Shown here one piece after another: positions 7,873 to 16,301 of a stretch of 26,095 nt of DNA. Numbering within the stretch: position 1 is the stretch's first letter; each line of letters starts with the position of its first letter. Source of the stretch: Bacteroidales bacterium UBA6360 (GTDB taxonomy: Bacteria; Bacteroidota; Bacteroidia; Bacteroidales; UBA932); contig DJRM01000073.1 of the NCBI GenBank assembly GCA_002440085.1, forward strand, positions 1 to 26,095. The letters run 5' to 3'. Both the position numbers and the translations under genes were made by a program. Under the pieces are notes generated by a model that worked only from the letters and a program-made list of their open reading frames with translations, was not told the origin of the DNA and searched no databases.

Positions 7873-9168
7873 CTATTCTTTCACGCAGCGGACACTATAG
7901 CCAGCTGCAGGATGCACTGTGCTGTTCACATCATATTCTGGAGCATAATCTGTTTCTGAGTAATTGGCAGGAGCCAAGAAACGGCACGCGTGTCCCCATG
8001 CGGAACTATGAGGGCAACTGTCAATGCACCAGAAATTGGATTCTGTCTTATAACCAGTTGCTGAGACAAATTCGACCCGTCCATGCTGGCTGTCCCGTCC
8101 TCTGCCCGTAAGCGGGAAATAATACCCTTTGTACATGTATCCACGAAGATTAGAAGCAATCTGTGCGTCTTTAACAAAGCTCGTCAAGAAAACAGTAGCC
8201 TCCGCAGATGACCAAACGCGCCACCCTGCAGGACACGGATCATACAGAGTCTTTTCTGAGCCCCACAATGATTCCCAAGACTTGTCCTTTGTGTTCAGCC
8301 AAGCATAAGAGCCTTCCCCAGAAACAGGCGTGCCCTTTATGATTTTATGAGGATTCTTCGTCGCATACCCCACATAAACCTCATTTTGGGCGGCTTCAAC
8401 AGAAATATCAGACTTCAATGGCATATTCTCCGCATTACTCAAATCCAATGATCCGTCATCCTTATGCTTATATCCGAACATCTGGTCGTTGAGACTCTGT
8501 TTCCCCTGTCCGCTCAGCCCGAGAGCCTTGACCGGGGTCCATGTCGGAAGCGCGAATAAAGAATTACTGTAATTTGAGCACGGATAACTTGCGTTGCCAT
8601 AATCAGGGAAGTTCGGGAAGGGGTCTTTGCGGCCCCATTGGTAGACATTACCAAGAGCGGCCGCCGGCTCGTACACGCCAGTGGTTCCAATCCCGGAAAC
8701 AGGAGCTCCGAGATTGCGATCCATCAGTTTCCTGCCATCTGCAGTAAGCGTACTTGCCTCCGGGTCATAGCCTTCTGCGACCCAAATGTTCCAGCTCCAA
8801 AGGAGGGTCGCGTTGGTAATGCAATAGTTTTCATCAGCCTTTATGCTGTCGTACGTCACGCCCTCTTCGGCAAACGCCGCAATTAATACGTTGCCCGAAA
8901 TGAAACTCCGTGGAGTTGAGAAACAGATATATCCGTCCTCGATCGAAGCCGAAGATAAAACGACCGGACTGAAGTCCTGCCAATTATTGCTGTTCTGCAC
9001 GGTGTTGTACCAAAGGACAAGAGCAGACTTCGGATTCAATTCGGCATTGCCCGCAATGGTTCCCAGAGCAGATGGTATATACCCGTTGCCCTTGACTGTA
9101 GCCTTGAACTTGTAATTGCCTGGAGCTGATATGATATAGCAGTTAGATGTGCCGTTTGCGCTCAAATC
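7873..9168 (-). repeat. Paralogous FISUMP half, copy 1
   Basis: This 3' part of the last operon gene closely matches 10320-11636 in the neighbouring gene, in both protein and DNA. For example, long shared stretches occur around 8787-8830 and 11245-11290 (atgttccagctccaaag, gtcgcgttggt). The 5' halves of the two genes are much less alike. This suggests duplication with continued homogenisation of the C-terminal half. Confidence 0.7.
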
Positions 9169-10110
9169 CTCATAATTGCCATTTTGGTTGCTGACAGGGA
9201 AGACAGGGAGCTGAGCCAACACGCCGACGGGGATGCCAGCGGAAGGGACTTTCACCGAACCTACCTTTGTCTCCACGCCATTCACCGTCACGTAAACAGA
9301 CAATTTTTTACCAGCATGCCCAGGAGTTACCTGAATATAGAAACGAGAAATCTCATCAGAAAGTGTCACATGTTCATCAAGGTAGAGATCAATACTTGAA
9401 GAACCTGCTTTTAGATCAATGCTGCCGTCTCTTGGATCAAGAAAGCCCTCCGAAACGGAAAGGAATTCCGTTTCATCATCGAGAGCCACTCTTACGCTTG
9501 ACAGTTTCACTATTTCAGAGGCTGCCTTCAAGTTAACTTCAAGAACAGACAGTGCCCGTTTGAAAGAAAAGAAAATCTGATTGCCGTATGGAGCGGGAAT
9601 ATCACCGTCATATTTTGCGGACACTTTTGCATACATAAGATCCGTCTTGGAGACATGCTCCATGCTGTTCGCACACTTCTGATATTGAGACGCCGGAACC
9701 TTAAACGCTATTGCCAAAGAATCTTTTCCTGCTGATTCAGAATACGGATAATAAGAATAAAATGAGTACCTATATGTATGTTGATACCAAGCAAAACCAC
9801 TGACTTCTTTGAATATAGTTGTTTTACCCGCCTCCGTCGCCTTAAAGAGAGCATTCATGCAAGCATTTCTGTCTCCATCGCTCTCAGGCCTCTGAGAATG
9901 AGAATACAAACCTATTTTATCCCCAGCAACCCAAGTCGTCTTAATGACATCACCGGCATCGGTATAAGCCGTTTTCGTGTCGCTGTCATCAATGGTGGCG
10001 ACAATTTGGAATGCAGGCATTTCCGTTTCCGGCTGCTCCATTATTTCGTTTTTCTGGCAGGCTACGAGCGAGAGTGACGCCGCCACTGCAATGTAAAAAA
10101 TCTTTTTCAT
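7873..10110 (-). CDS. Fimbrillin-like / FISUMP surface lipoprotein 1
   Basis: Predicted surface lipoprotein, 745 aa, probably for adhesion or glycan binding. I set the start at 10110 (MKKIFYIAVAA) because it begins a lipoprotein signal (lipobox LVAC, Cys18) and has GGAGG 8 nt upstream; the frame is open further to 10218 but that part is already coding in another frame. Residues 33-300 resemble the fimbrillin/Mfa-like fold (ATIDDSDTKTAYTD, TWVAGDKIGLYS). Residues 315-435 form the linker module that usually precedes FISUMP (DLSANGTSNCYI, FKATVKGNG). The FISUMP domain follows from about 436, with LLWSWNIW, LMDRNLGAP, YQWGRKDPFPN, DPCPAGWRVW and the ending YSVRCVKE. It is the last gene of the operon, 13 nt after the 54-aa ORF. 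Confidence 0.88.
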   Translation of the reverse strand: MKKIFYIAVAASLSLVACQKNEIMEQPETEMPAFQIVATIDDSDTKTAYTDAGDVIKTTWVAGDKIGLYSHSQRPESDGDRNACMNALFKATEAGKTTIFKEVSGFAWYQHTYRYSFYSYYPYSESAGKDSLAIAFKVPASQYQKCANSMEHVSKTDLMYAKVSAKYDGDIPAPYGNQIFFSFKRALSVLEVNLKAASEIVKLSSVRVALDDETEFLSVSEGFLDPRDGSIDLKAGSSSIDLYLDEHVTLSDEISRFYIQVTPGHAGKKLSVYVTVNGVETKVGSVKVPSAGIPVGVLAQLPVFPVSNQNGNYEDLSANGTSNCYIISAPGNYKFKATVKGNGYIPSALGTIAGNAELNPKSALVLWYNTVQNSNNWQDFSPVVLSSASIEDGYICFSTPRSFISGNVLIAAFAEEGVTYDSIKADENYCITNATLLWSWNIWVAEGYDPEASTLTADGRKLMDRNLGAPVSGIGTTGVYEPAAALGNVYQWGRKDPFPNFPDYGNASYPCSNYSNSLFALPTWTPVKALGLSGQGKQSLNDQMFGYKHKDDGSLDLSNAENMPLKSDISVEAAQNEVYVGYATKNPHKIIKGTPVSGEGSYAWLNTKDKSWESLWGSEKTLYDPCPAGWRVWSSAEATVFLTSFVKDAQIASNLRGYMYKGYYFPLTGRGRDSQHGRVEFVSATGYKTESNFWCIDSCPHSSAWGHACRFLAPANYSETDYAPEYDVNSTVHPAAGYSVRCVKE

Positions 10111-10118
10111 GGTCAGTT

Positions 10119-10123
10119 CCTCC
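10119..10123 (-). promoter_or_regulatory. Shine-Dalgarno site GGAGG directly after the small-ORF stop
   Basis: On the minus strand the sequence reads TAAGGAGGAACTGACCATG: the small-ORF stop, a consensus Shine-Dalgarno site, 8 nt, then the FISUMP 1 start at 10110. Strong sites are uncommon in Bacteroidota. It supports the 10110 start and suggests translational coupling to the small ORF. Confidence 0.65.
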
Positions 10124-10288
10124 TTATTCGCCGTCCGGGACGGTTTCCCATTGGTTCCACTTAGACATGTCCTGAATGCCGTTGCTGTCTGCAAATCCCG
10201 ATTCGACCTGCAGCGCATACGCGGTCAGCTCCGGTGCCTCATAGGCTCGCAGAGAGGTCTGTGCCCCTCCCGATAAAGTTTTTCTCAT
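10124..10288 (-). CDS. Small ORF, 54 aa, in the FISUMP operon
   Basis: A short ORF between two FISUMP genes, starting MRKTLSGGAQTSLRAYEAPE and ending MSKWNQWETVPDGE. It starts 31 nt after the preceding gene's stop and ends 13 nt before the next start. Its stop abuts a Shine-Dalgarno site for the next gene. There is no signal peptide or membrane segment. The EAPELTAYALQVESGF stretch followed by SNGIQDMSKW recalls short Bacteroidales peptides (a P-x-[IVL] strand, then a Gly/Asn-rich acidic tail ending in Trp) often found beside fimbrillin and FISUMP genes. That recollection is not verified here. The C-terminal G-[IM]-x-D-[ML]-x-x-W pattern resembles the end of the SGNH fusion protein in this operon. 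Function unknown. It could also be spurious, but its in-frame fit between tightly packed genes favours a real gene. Confidence 0.6.
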   Translation of the reverse strand: MRKTLSGGAQTSLRAYEAPELTAYALQVESGFADSNGIQDMSKWNQWETVPDGE

Positions 10289-10319
10289 AATTCTGATTTT
10301 TGATTATATGGTTTATAAT

Positions 10320-11636
10320 TTATTGCTCTCTGACACAGCGAATGCTGTAACCTGCGGCAGGATGTCCTGTATCCGCCGCATACTTAGGAGTCTTGTCTTC
10401 GGCATTGACATAATTGGCCGGAGCCGAGAAACGCAGTTTCTTTCCCCAGACGCCGATATACGGGCAGCTGTCGGCGCACCAGAAATTCGACTCTGTCGGA
10501 TAGCCGGTTGCCGCGACATAGTTGACCCTGCCGTTTTGGCTGTCACGTCCTCGCCCGGCGAAAGGGAAATAGCAGCCTTTGTAGTCATAGCCGTACTGGT
10601 TCGCGTCAAGCTGCGCGTCGCCGGCTACAAACACGGTCAGAAAATCCTCGGCCTCAGCCATTGTCCAGACGCGCCAGCCCACAGGACAAGGATCATAGAC
10701 TGTCTTGTCACTTCCCCAGAGGCTGTTCCAGGAATTGTCCTTCTTAGGATTGAACCAGGTGTAGTCTCCGCTGTAATCGGTAGAGGCGACCGGCTTGCCG
10801 CTTATGAACTTGTGCGGATGGGTCTTGGCGTAGCCTAAGAACACATCGTTTCCTGCGGATGCTTCGGTGGTGATTTCCGATCTCTGGACCATCGTATAGG
10901 CATTGTCAGTGTCCATTGCCCCGTCGGCCTTGTGCCTGTAGCCGAATATGAGGCCATCGACTTCCTGCGCCCCCTGCTTTTGCAGGCCAAGAGCCTTGAC
11001 CGGAGTCCATGACGGGAGTGCGAAGAGATAGTCGAAGTAGATGCACGGAAAACTTGCGTTGGTGTAGCCGACGAAATTAGGGTACGGATCCTTGCGTCCC
11101 CACTGGTATACATTGCCGAGCGCTGCGGCCGGCTCATACATGCCCGTGGTTCCCGTTCCGGAAAGAGCCGCGCCGAGATTGCGGTCCATCATCTTGCGTC
11201 CACCGGCTGTCAGCGGGCTGTCGTCCGGATTGTAGTCTTCCGCAGCCCAGATGTTCCAGCTCCAAAGAAGGGTCGCGTTGGTTATGCCGTAGTTTTCGTC
11301 AACCTCGATGTTGTCGCAGGTCACGCCCTCTTCGGCGAACGCCGCAATGACGACATTTCCCGGAACAAACTTCTTAGGAGTGTCGAAGTATATATAACCG
11401 TCAAGCAGGCTCACGGACGAGATGACAACCGGGCTCGCGTTTACCCAGGAATTGTTTGTCTGGACGGTGTTATACCACAGAATAAGGGCGGACTTCGGTT
11501 CTATGGTCTCGCCGCCCTCAAGTGCAGAAAGCGCCGAAGGAATGTTGCCGTTTCCCTTGACGGTTGCCTTGAAGCGGTAGAAGTCGCTACCGTTCGTGAC
11601 TATGTAGGTATTTGCGGTTCCAAGTCCGCTCAGGTC
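10320..11636 (-). repeat. Paralogous FISUMP half, copy 2
   Basis: Partner of the repeat at 7873-9168. The similarity covers the linker module and the FISUMP domain and stops where the fimbrillin-like half begins. A more distant third copy of the same two modules lies at about 13293-14498 in the SGNH fusion gene. Confidence 0.7.
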
Positions 11637-12584
11637 CTTGATCTGGATTGCCGCCTCGTCCGGAACCGTCACGTTCGCCTTCAGGTTTATGGTCTTTCCG
11701 ACCGGAAGTCCCTCATCAGGAACCTTCTTCTCCGCCAGCAGAAGTTCGTTCTCCCCTATCTTTGCGAGAACCCGGATCGTCTCTCCTCCGAGCGCCGGGT
11801 TGAAGACAAGGTAGAAATGCGAAGAAGCGGGATACGAGGTGGCGAATCCGCACTGAAGTCTTATTTCAGAGGAAGTCACTGCCTTACTGAGGTCAACCTT
11901 ACCCGTCGCGAGATCAATCGTGGCTCCGGTAAAGGACACCGGAGCATTCGGGTTTGACGTGCAGCGAAGAATAATCTCACCTACGAACATCCTCTTGTCA
12001 TTCGTCACTTCGAGGTCAAGCACGGAGAAAGCATGATGGAAACCGAATGTCACATCAGTGCCGTCAGCCTTGGAAAGGTTCTCCGATGCCGTCCACATGA
12101 AGTCTACGCCGTCAAGATGTCCGGTCACATTGTTGCTTTCCTGAGCCTGTACGGCAGGAATGGACACCGGGACCGAGTGCGGGTCTGTTCCGGATTCTTC
12201 ATTATATGGCCAGCAGGCATAGAAGGACTGCTTACCGGTCTCCGAAGCCCAGCGCAGCCGCTCGGAGCGCACGACATAGGAGAATGCGGAGGCGGCTTCG
12301 GAACTTTCGGCCTTGTAGCGGCTGTTGGAACGCAGAATCCCATCGGCATTCGAGGACCAGATTCCTATGCAGTCGTCTTTTTCCCATGAGAGTTTAAGCC
12401 CGGAGGCGGTGACGCCGTAGCCGACTTTCGTCGGTGTCTGCGGGCGGTCTTCCGAAACCACCGAGGCAGTAAAGGTCAGGGCGTCATCCTTTTCCGTGTC
12501 GGGAATGGCCGTCCCGGCGGAACAGCCTGCAAGGACAGCGAGAGCCGCCGACACGAATACTATTGATATATCATTCTTTTTCAT
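10320..12584 (-). CDS. Fimbrillin-like / FISUMP surface lipoprotein 2
   Basis: Paralogue of the downstream FISUMP lipoprotein, 754 aa. The lipoprotein signal has lipobox LAGC (Cys21), with acidic residues soon after it (DTEKDD), which fits surface export. Residues 35-305 are a divergent fimbrillin-like region (LSWEKDDCIGIWSS, FYACWPYNEE). Residues 317-435 are the pre-FISUMP linker (DLSGLGTANTYIV, FKATVKGNG). From 436 to the end is FISUMP, with LLWSWNIW, KMMDRNLGAAL, YQWGRKDPYPN, YDPCPVGWRVW and the ending YSIRCVREQ. It sits 15 nt after the SGNH fusion gene, so it is in the same operon. The divergent N-terminal halves and similar C-terminal halves suggest different binding partners presented on a common module. 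Role inferred, not shown. Confidence 0.88.
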   Translation of the reverse strand: MKKNDISIVFVSAALAVLAGCSAGTAIPDTEKDDALTFTASVVSEDRPQTPTKVGYGVTASGLKLSWEKDDCIGIWSSNADGILRSNSRYKAESSEAASAFSYVVRSERLRWASETGKQSFYACWPYNEESGTDPHSVPVSIPAVQAQESNNVTGHLDGVDFMWTASENLSKADGTDVTFGFHHAFSVLDLEVTNDKRMFVGEIILRCTSNPNAPVSFTGATIDLATGKVDLSKAVTSSEIRLQCGFATSYPASSHFYLVFNPALGGETIRVLAKIGENELLLAEKKVPDEGLPVGKTINLKANVTVPDEAAIQIKDLSGLGTANTYIVTNGSDFYRFKATVKGNGNIPSALSALEGGETIEPKSALILWYNTVQTNNSWVNASPVVISSVSLLDGYIYFDTPKKFVPGNVVIAAFAEEGVTCDNIEVDENYGITNATLLWSWNIWAAEDYNPDDSPLTAGGRKMMDRNLGAALSGTGTTGMYEPAAALGNVYQWGRKDPYPNFVGYTNASFPCIYFDYLFALPSWTPVKALGLQKQGAQEVDGLIFGYRHKADGAMDTDNAYTMVQRSEITTEASAGNDVFLGYAKTHPHKFISGKPVASTDYSGDYTWFNPKKDNSWNSLWGSDKTVYDPCPVGWRVWTMAEAEDFLTVFVAGDAQLDANQYGYDYKGCYFPFAGRGRDSQNGRVNYVAATGYPTESNFWCADSCPYIGVWGKKLRFSAPANYVNAEDKTPKYAADTGHPAAGYSIRCVREQ

Positions 12585-12599
12585 AACTTAAACAGCTTC

Positions 12600-15374
12600 T
12601 TATTTCCATTCCCAATTGTCAAGATCGTCCATTCCGCTTCCTCCCGGACGCGTTTCATCCGGATCGTGGAGAAGAGCGTCAATCAGCGGCTTCAGGATGC
12701 CTTCCATCACAATGAACGCATCGTAGTTAGGATGGACGGAGTCGGTGCCGGCCCACATGTATTTCTGCGCAAGCCCGTTCTGCTCGTCCTTGAGAGCAGT
12801 ATGGTAATCGGCATACTTGTACCCGTGAGACTCGGCATAAGCCTTTATGAGCTTGTTCGCCTCTATAATCTTGTCGGCTACCCAGTCCCCGTCATATTTT
12901 TCTTTCCACTGGTCTGACTGCCACCACATGCTGCGTGAAGGCGCTATGGAGCCGAGTATGACCGGCATGCCCTTGTCCTCGGCCATTCTCGCCATCAGGG
13001 CAATGTTTGCAAGCAGGTCTTCGCGGCTGACATAGAACCCGTCATTCTCGGCGAAGTCATTTGTACCGCAGGTTATTACCGTAAGATACGGGTCATCGTT
13101 GAGCAGCTGTGAGAAGCGGTTGACCATATTGTTGCTGGTGGTTCCGTCGATTCCGAGATTGAGGTAGTTGTTGTCGGTGAAGAAAGACTTGCGTCCGCGG
13201 TCACGCCATGTGCGGGTGATGGAGTCGCCCATGAGTGCAGCCCTGTGACCGCTCTGACGTCCGTATGAAGGAGCCGCGGCGGAAACGTCCTCACGGACGC
13301 AGCGAATCTGAAGCCCGGCCCCGATGTAGCTGTTTCCGGAAGTGACGGAACCGCCGCCATCTACAGCCGTTCCTCTCGTCGGGTAGAGACATCCTGAAAC
13401 GCTTGCAGAAGCCACCATGACCTCGCCGTTGCCGACAATCACCGAGCCGCCGTATCCGGCCTTGCGTTGTCCTGCGAACGGGAAGTAAAGATCGTACATC
13501 GGGAAATACAGCCCATGCTTGCCGCCCGAGACTTCAGCTTTCGCGAATAACTGGGCGAAAAGGTCTGCGGTCGGGACTTTCCAGCCGGGAGGACACGGAT
13601 CATATATGGTCTTCTCGCTGGTGACATTGTCAAGGCTTCCCCAGATCCAGCGCCATTCGCCCTGCTCATTGAGTGATTTTTTCGTATACCCATTTCCATC
13701 GGCAAACCATCCGTACTGAGGCCACTCGGCGTCACCGGTACCTCCGAACATCCATTTGTGCGGGTATTTGACAGACTCCGCGATTGCGGCCTCCATCGAA
13801 TATCCGGAACCGAGTTCCGCAGCAAGCATACGGCCGTTCTGAACCCTGTCGTCGGAAAATATACGGTTCCCGACGAGTTTGCAGGCTTCGATGTCGGTGT
13901 ACGCCTCATTGCCCCAGCTGTCCTTTATGCCGAAAGTGCCATCGCTGTACTCGGACGCCGCCGGGAAAGGATCCTTACGGCCCCATTGGTAGTAGTTGCC
14001 GATTGCTCCGGCTGCCGATATTCTGTCGGATATGTCTTTTGACTCCGGGCCGAGAACGGCACCGAGATTGCGATCCATGACACCGTAGCGGCCGACCTGT
14101 CTTGACGAGGCTTCGGCATCATATCCCCGCACAGCCCAGATGTTCCAGCTCCAGAGAATCTCGCCCGCAGCATCAAACGCGGCAATCACCGCATTCCCGT
14201 CCTCGAAGTCTGCCGGAACGGTGAAATATACCCGACCTTCGTTCAAAAACACTGTCTCTGTAGAAATGGGACTCTTTCCCGAGAATCCGTCTTCTGTTTC
14301 AGGCGTGCTGTACCAAAGAAGCGCGGCTGTCTCCGGGACGATGGTGACGTCGGAATATCCGGCGGAACGGGATTCGCCCTCGAAATTCCAGTCAAAGCTG
14401 CGCGGAAGACCGTTGCCCTTGACATCGGCACGGAAAGAATACACTCCCGGACGGTTGACGATGTAGCAGTTGGCAGAACCGCCCCTGCTCAGGTCTTTGG
14501 AACTGTCGGTAAGTGCAATGTCGCAGTTTATGAGCATTCCCGGCTTGAGCCCTCCTTCGGGAAGTTCAATGACGACGTCGTCGATTTCAAATCCGTCGAC
14601 ATCACATACGACGGAAAGCCTGTCCCCGTCGTAGTCCGGGTTGACTCTTGCCCAGAACTCGACCGGCGTCCTTCCGAACTTCACCGCAGAAGCCGGCTTG
14701 ACGATTATTTCCGACGATGTCTTTTCTCCGGTGGAAAGCGTCGACGCGAAAAGGTCGTAAGCGCCTTCCTCAAACGAAAGGGCACTTCCCTGCTCGCCGA
14801 CAATCCGCACATAGTCACAGACGGCATCTATCTTGGCGGACAGCATAACCCGCACGAGAGCGACCGCAGGCGCAAGCTCCGTTTCCAAAGTGCCGGTTTC
14901 CGGAACAGCCACACCGGTTTTCGTGCAGACGAAAAGGGCCTTGGCCTTGACCTCATCAAGAACCATCGGGGAATCCGGAGACATCATCTGCTCCGACGGG
15001 GCGCTCACGGGTATGGAAGACGGAGTCTTGACACTCGAACGGTAGGGATAGTAGAGACCGAGGTCGTATGTCCTGTCCCTTCCGAAGTTCAGCCCTGTTC
15101 CGGTCTTGAGCGGTTTGAACAGGGATCTCTCTGTCGACGTCTGCGCGTCATAGTAGACGTTGTCGCTCAGGAGTTCCCCGCTACCGCTTTCCCGCGCAAA
15201 CACTCCAACTCTGTCGGAGACGGCGACCCACCTGAACGGAGATTCGGTCACGGACGTGACCGCAGCGGCCCTGAAAGCGAAGCCTGAAGAAGACTCCGGT
15301 TCCTGTATGTCTTCCACCCGGCATGACGGGAGAATGAGCGCCGCTATGGGAAGAATGTATAGCAATCTTTTCAT
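12600..15374 (-). CDS. Fimbrillin-like / FISUMP / SGNH-hydrolase fusion lipoprotein
   Basis: A 924-aa lipoprotein (lipobox ILPSC, Cys18) with three parts. Residues about 30-290 are fimbrillin-like (WVAVSDRVGVFA, YYPYRSS). Residues 293-694 are the linker plus FISUMP (DLSRGGSANCYIV, ILWSWNIWAVRGYD, VMDRNLGAV, YQWGRKDPFPA, YDPCPPGWKVP, LQIRCVRE). Residues 708-905 are an SGNH/GDSL hydrolase with all four blocks: block I MGDSIT (Ser718), block II NLGIDG (Gly741), block III CGTND (Asn772) and block V DSVHPN (Asp878, His881). The catalytic residues look intact, so esterase activity, for example deacetylation of a glycan, is likely; the substrate is unknown. The C-terminal tail GGSGMDDLDNWEWK resembles the end of the 54-aa ORF. 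It lies 12 nt after the DUF4302 gene and 15 nt before FISUMP 2. Confidence 0.9.
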   Translation of the reverse strand: MKRLLYILPIAALILPSCRVEDIQEPESSSGFAFRAAAVTSVTESPFRWVAVSDRVGVFARESGSGELLSDNVYYDAQTSTERSLFKPLKTGTGLNFGRDRTYDLGLYYPYRSSVKTPSSIPVSAPSEQMMSPDSPMVLDEVKAKALFVCTKTGVAVPETGTLETELAPAVALVRVMLSAKIDAVCDYVRIVGEQGSALSFEEGAYDLFASTLSTGEKTSSEIIVKPASAVKFGRTPVEFWARVNPDYDGDRLSVVCDVDGFEIDDVVIELPEGGLKPGMLINCDIALTDSSKDLSRGGSANCYIVNRPGVYSFRADVKGNGLPRSFDWNFEGESRSAGYSDVTIVPETAALLWYSTPETEDGFSGKSPISTETVFLNEGRVYFTVPADFEDGNAVIAAFDAAGEILWSWNIWAVRGYDAEASSRQVGRYGVMDRNLGAVLGPESKDISDRISAAGAIGNYYQWGRKDPFPAASEYSDGTFGIKDSWGNEAYTDIEACKLVGNRIFSDDRVQNGRMLAAELGSGYSMEAAIAESVKYPHKWMFGGTGDAEWPQYGWFADGNGYTKKSLNEQGEWRWIWGSLDNVTSEKTIYDPCPPGWKVPTADLFAQLFAKAEVSGGKHGLYFPMYDLYFPFAGQRKAGYGGSVIVGNGEVMVASASVSGCLYPTRGTAVDGGGSVTSGNSYIGAGLQIRCVREDVSAAAPSYGRQSGHRAALMGDSITRTWRDRGRKSFFTDNNYLNLGIDGTTSNNMVNRFSQLLNDDPYLTVITCGTNDFAENDGFYVSREDLLANIALMARMAEDKGMPVILGSIAPSRSMWWQSDQWKEKYDGDWVADKIIEANKLIKAYAESHGYKYADYHTALKDEQNGLAQKYMWAGTDSVHPNYDAFIVMEGILKPLIDALLHDPDETRPGGSGMDDLDNWEWK

Positions 15375-15386
15375 ATATCTCGATTA

Positions 15387-16301
15387 TTATTGCAGTGTTA
15401 TCTGGTAGAATGAATCCGTTCCGGAGTAGTAGTCAAGGGAAGAGAACACTCCCGGAGTCCAGCGAAAATCCCCGACGGTGCGGCCGTCAAGGCCATCTAC
15501 GGCATTTCCGCGGAAAGCGTACGGTTCATAGAGTCTCATTTCGCCACCGGGCAGATTCATTGAGCAGAGGCTGCCGCGCACTATGTCCTCGCCGTCGTTG
15601 TAGCGGAGAGACCAGACCTTGCTTCCGTAGTATTTGCTGAAATTGTCGAGAACCGGAGCAGAGGCTCTCGTTGCCGTCCCTATGGCCTTACCGTTGACAC
15701 AAAGGTCAAATTCCGTCCGCGCGGTAAGAAGCACTGACTTGTGGATTTCCTCTATATACCGCTCCGGGGTCATGTCTTCCGGAAGCGGGCGCAGGACAAT
15801 GCGGTTGTGTGACTTGAGTCCCCGAAGGACAATCTCGTCACGAGCCGGAGACATTGACATGAACGTGAACTCATGGTCCCCGCCCCATCCCTGATAGCCT
15901 CCGCCGTTCGGGCCGCCCGGAAATGAGAAGAAATGAAGATAGTCATTGTTTGTCACGAAACGCAGCATCGGCCCGGTGCCGAAGTCAACGGCATATTCGG
16001 ATTCGGTGACGGGCTCGTCCTGAGGCACGAAGCCGGCGCCCTCGAACCAGGCCTTTACGGTGAGATCCGTCCGGAATTCAAGGACATATATCCAGCCGCC
16101 GTAGCGCAGCTGCTCGTCAGGAAAGTATTCCATGACCCAAAGTCCCTTGTCCGTCAGAGCCGTTCGGTAAAGATCCAGAGTCTCCTGTGTCCTCTGCGAA
16201 GCCGACTTGTCGAATATCCGCTCATTCTTGGTACATGAGACGCAGGCGAGCAGGAGCAGAAGTGCGGTGGTATATATTATATTTTTCATCTTCATAGTCA
16301 T
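15387..16301 (-). CDS. DUF4302 lipoprotein
   Basis: Lipoprotein of 304 aa with the DUF4302 pattern: KNERIFDKSASQR, then LTDKGLWVMEYFPDEQLRYGG with YVLEFRTD, GPMLRFVTNN, LHFFSFPGGPNGG, GWGGDHEFTFM and DEIVLRGLKSHN. Function unknown. The family is known mainly from SusC/SusD loci, where it commonly follows a Peptidase_Mx1-type metallopeptidase, exactly as here. The start is uncertain: ATGs at 16301, 16295 and 16289 (MTMKMKN) all precede the same signal peptide. The first is used because it follows the upstream TAA with no gap. The lipidated cysteine is Cys20 (LLAC) or Cys23 (CVSC); family resemblance favours Cys23. Confidence 0.85.
   Translation of the reverse strand: MTMKMKNIIYTTALLLLLACVSCTKNERIFDKSASQRTQETLDLYRTALTDKGLWVMEYFPDEQLRYGGWIYVLEFRTDLTVKAWFEGAGFVPQDEPVTESEYAVDFGTGPMLRFVTNNDYLHFFSFPGGPNGGGYQGWGGDHEFTFMSMSPARDEIVLRGLKSHNRIVLRPLPEDMTPERYIEEIHKSVLLTARTEFDLCVNGKAIGTATRASAPVLDNFSKYYGSKVWSLRYNDGEDIVRGSLCSMNLPGGEMRLYEPYAFRGNAVDGLDGRTVGDFRWTPGVFSSLDYYSGTDSFYQITLQ

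Noticed and set aside
10111..10218. N-terminal extension of FISUMP lipoprotein 1 to 10218
   Set aside because: The extension would put 36 polar residues before a clear lipoprotein signal and would overlap the 54-aa ORF. The Shine-Dalgarno site and signal peptide support 10110.
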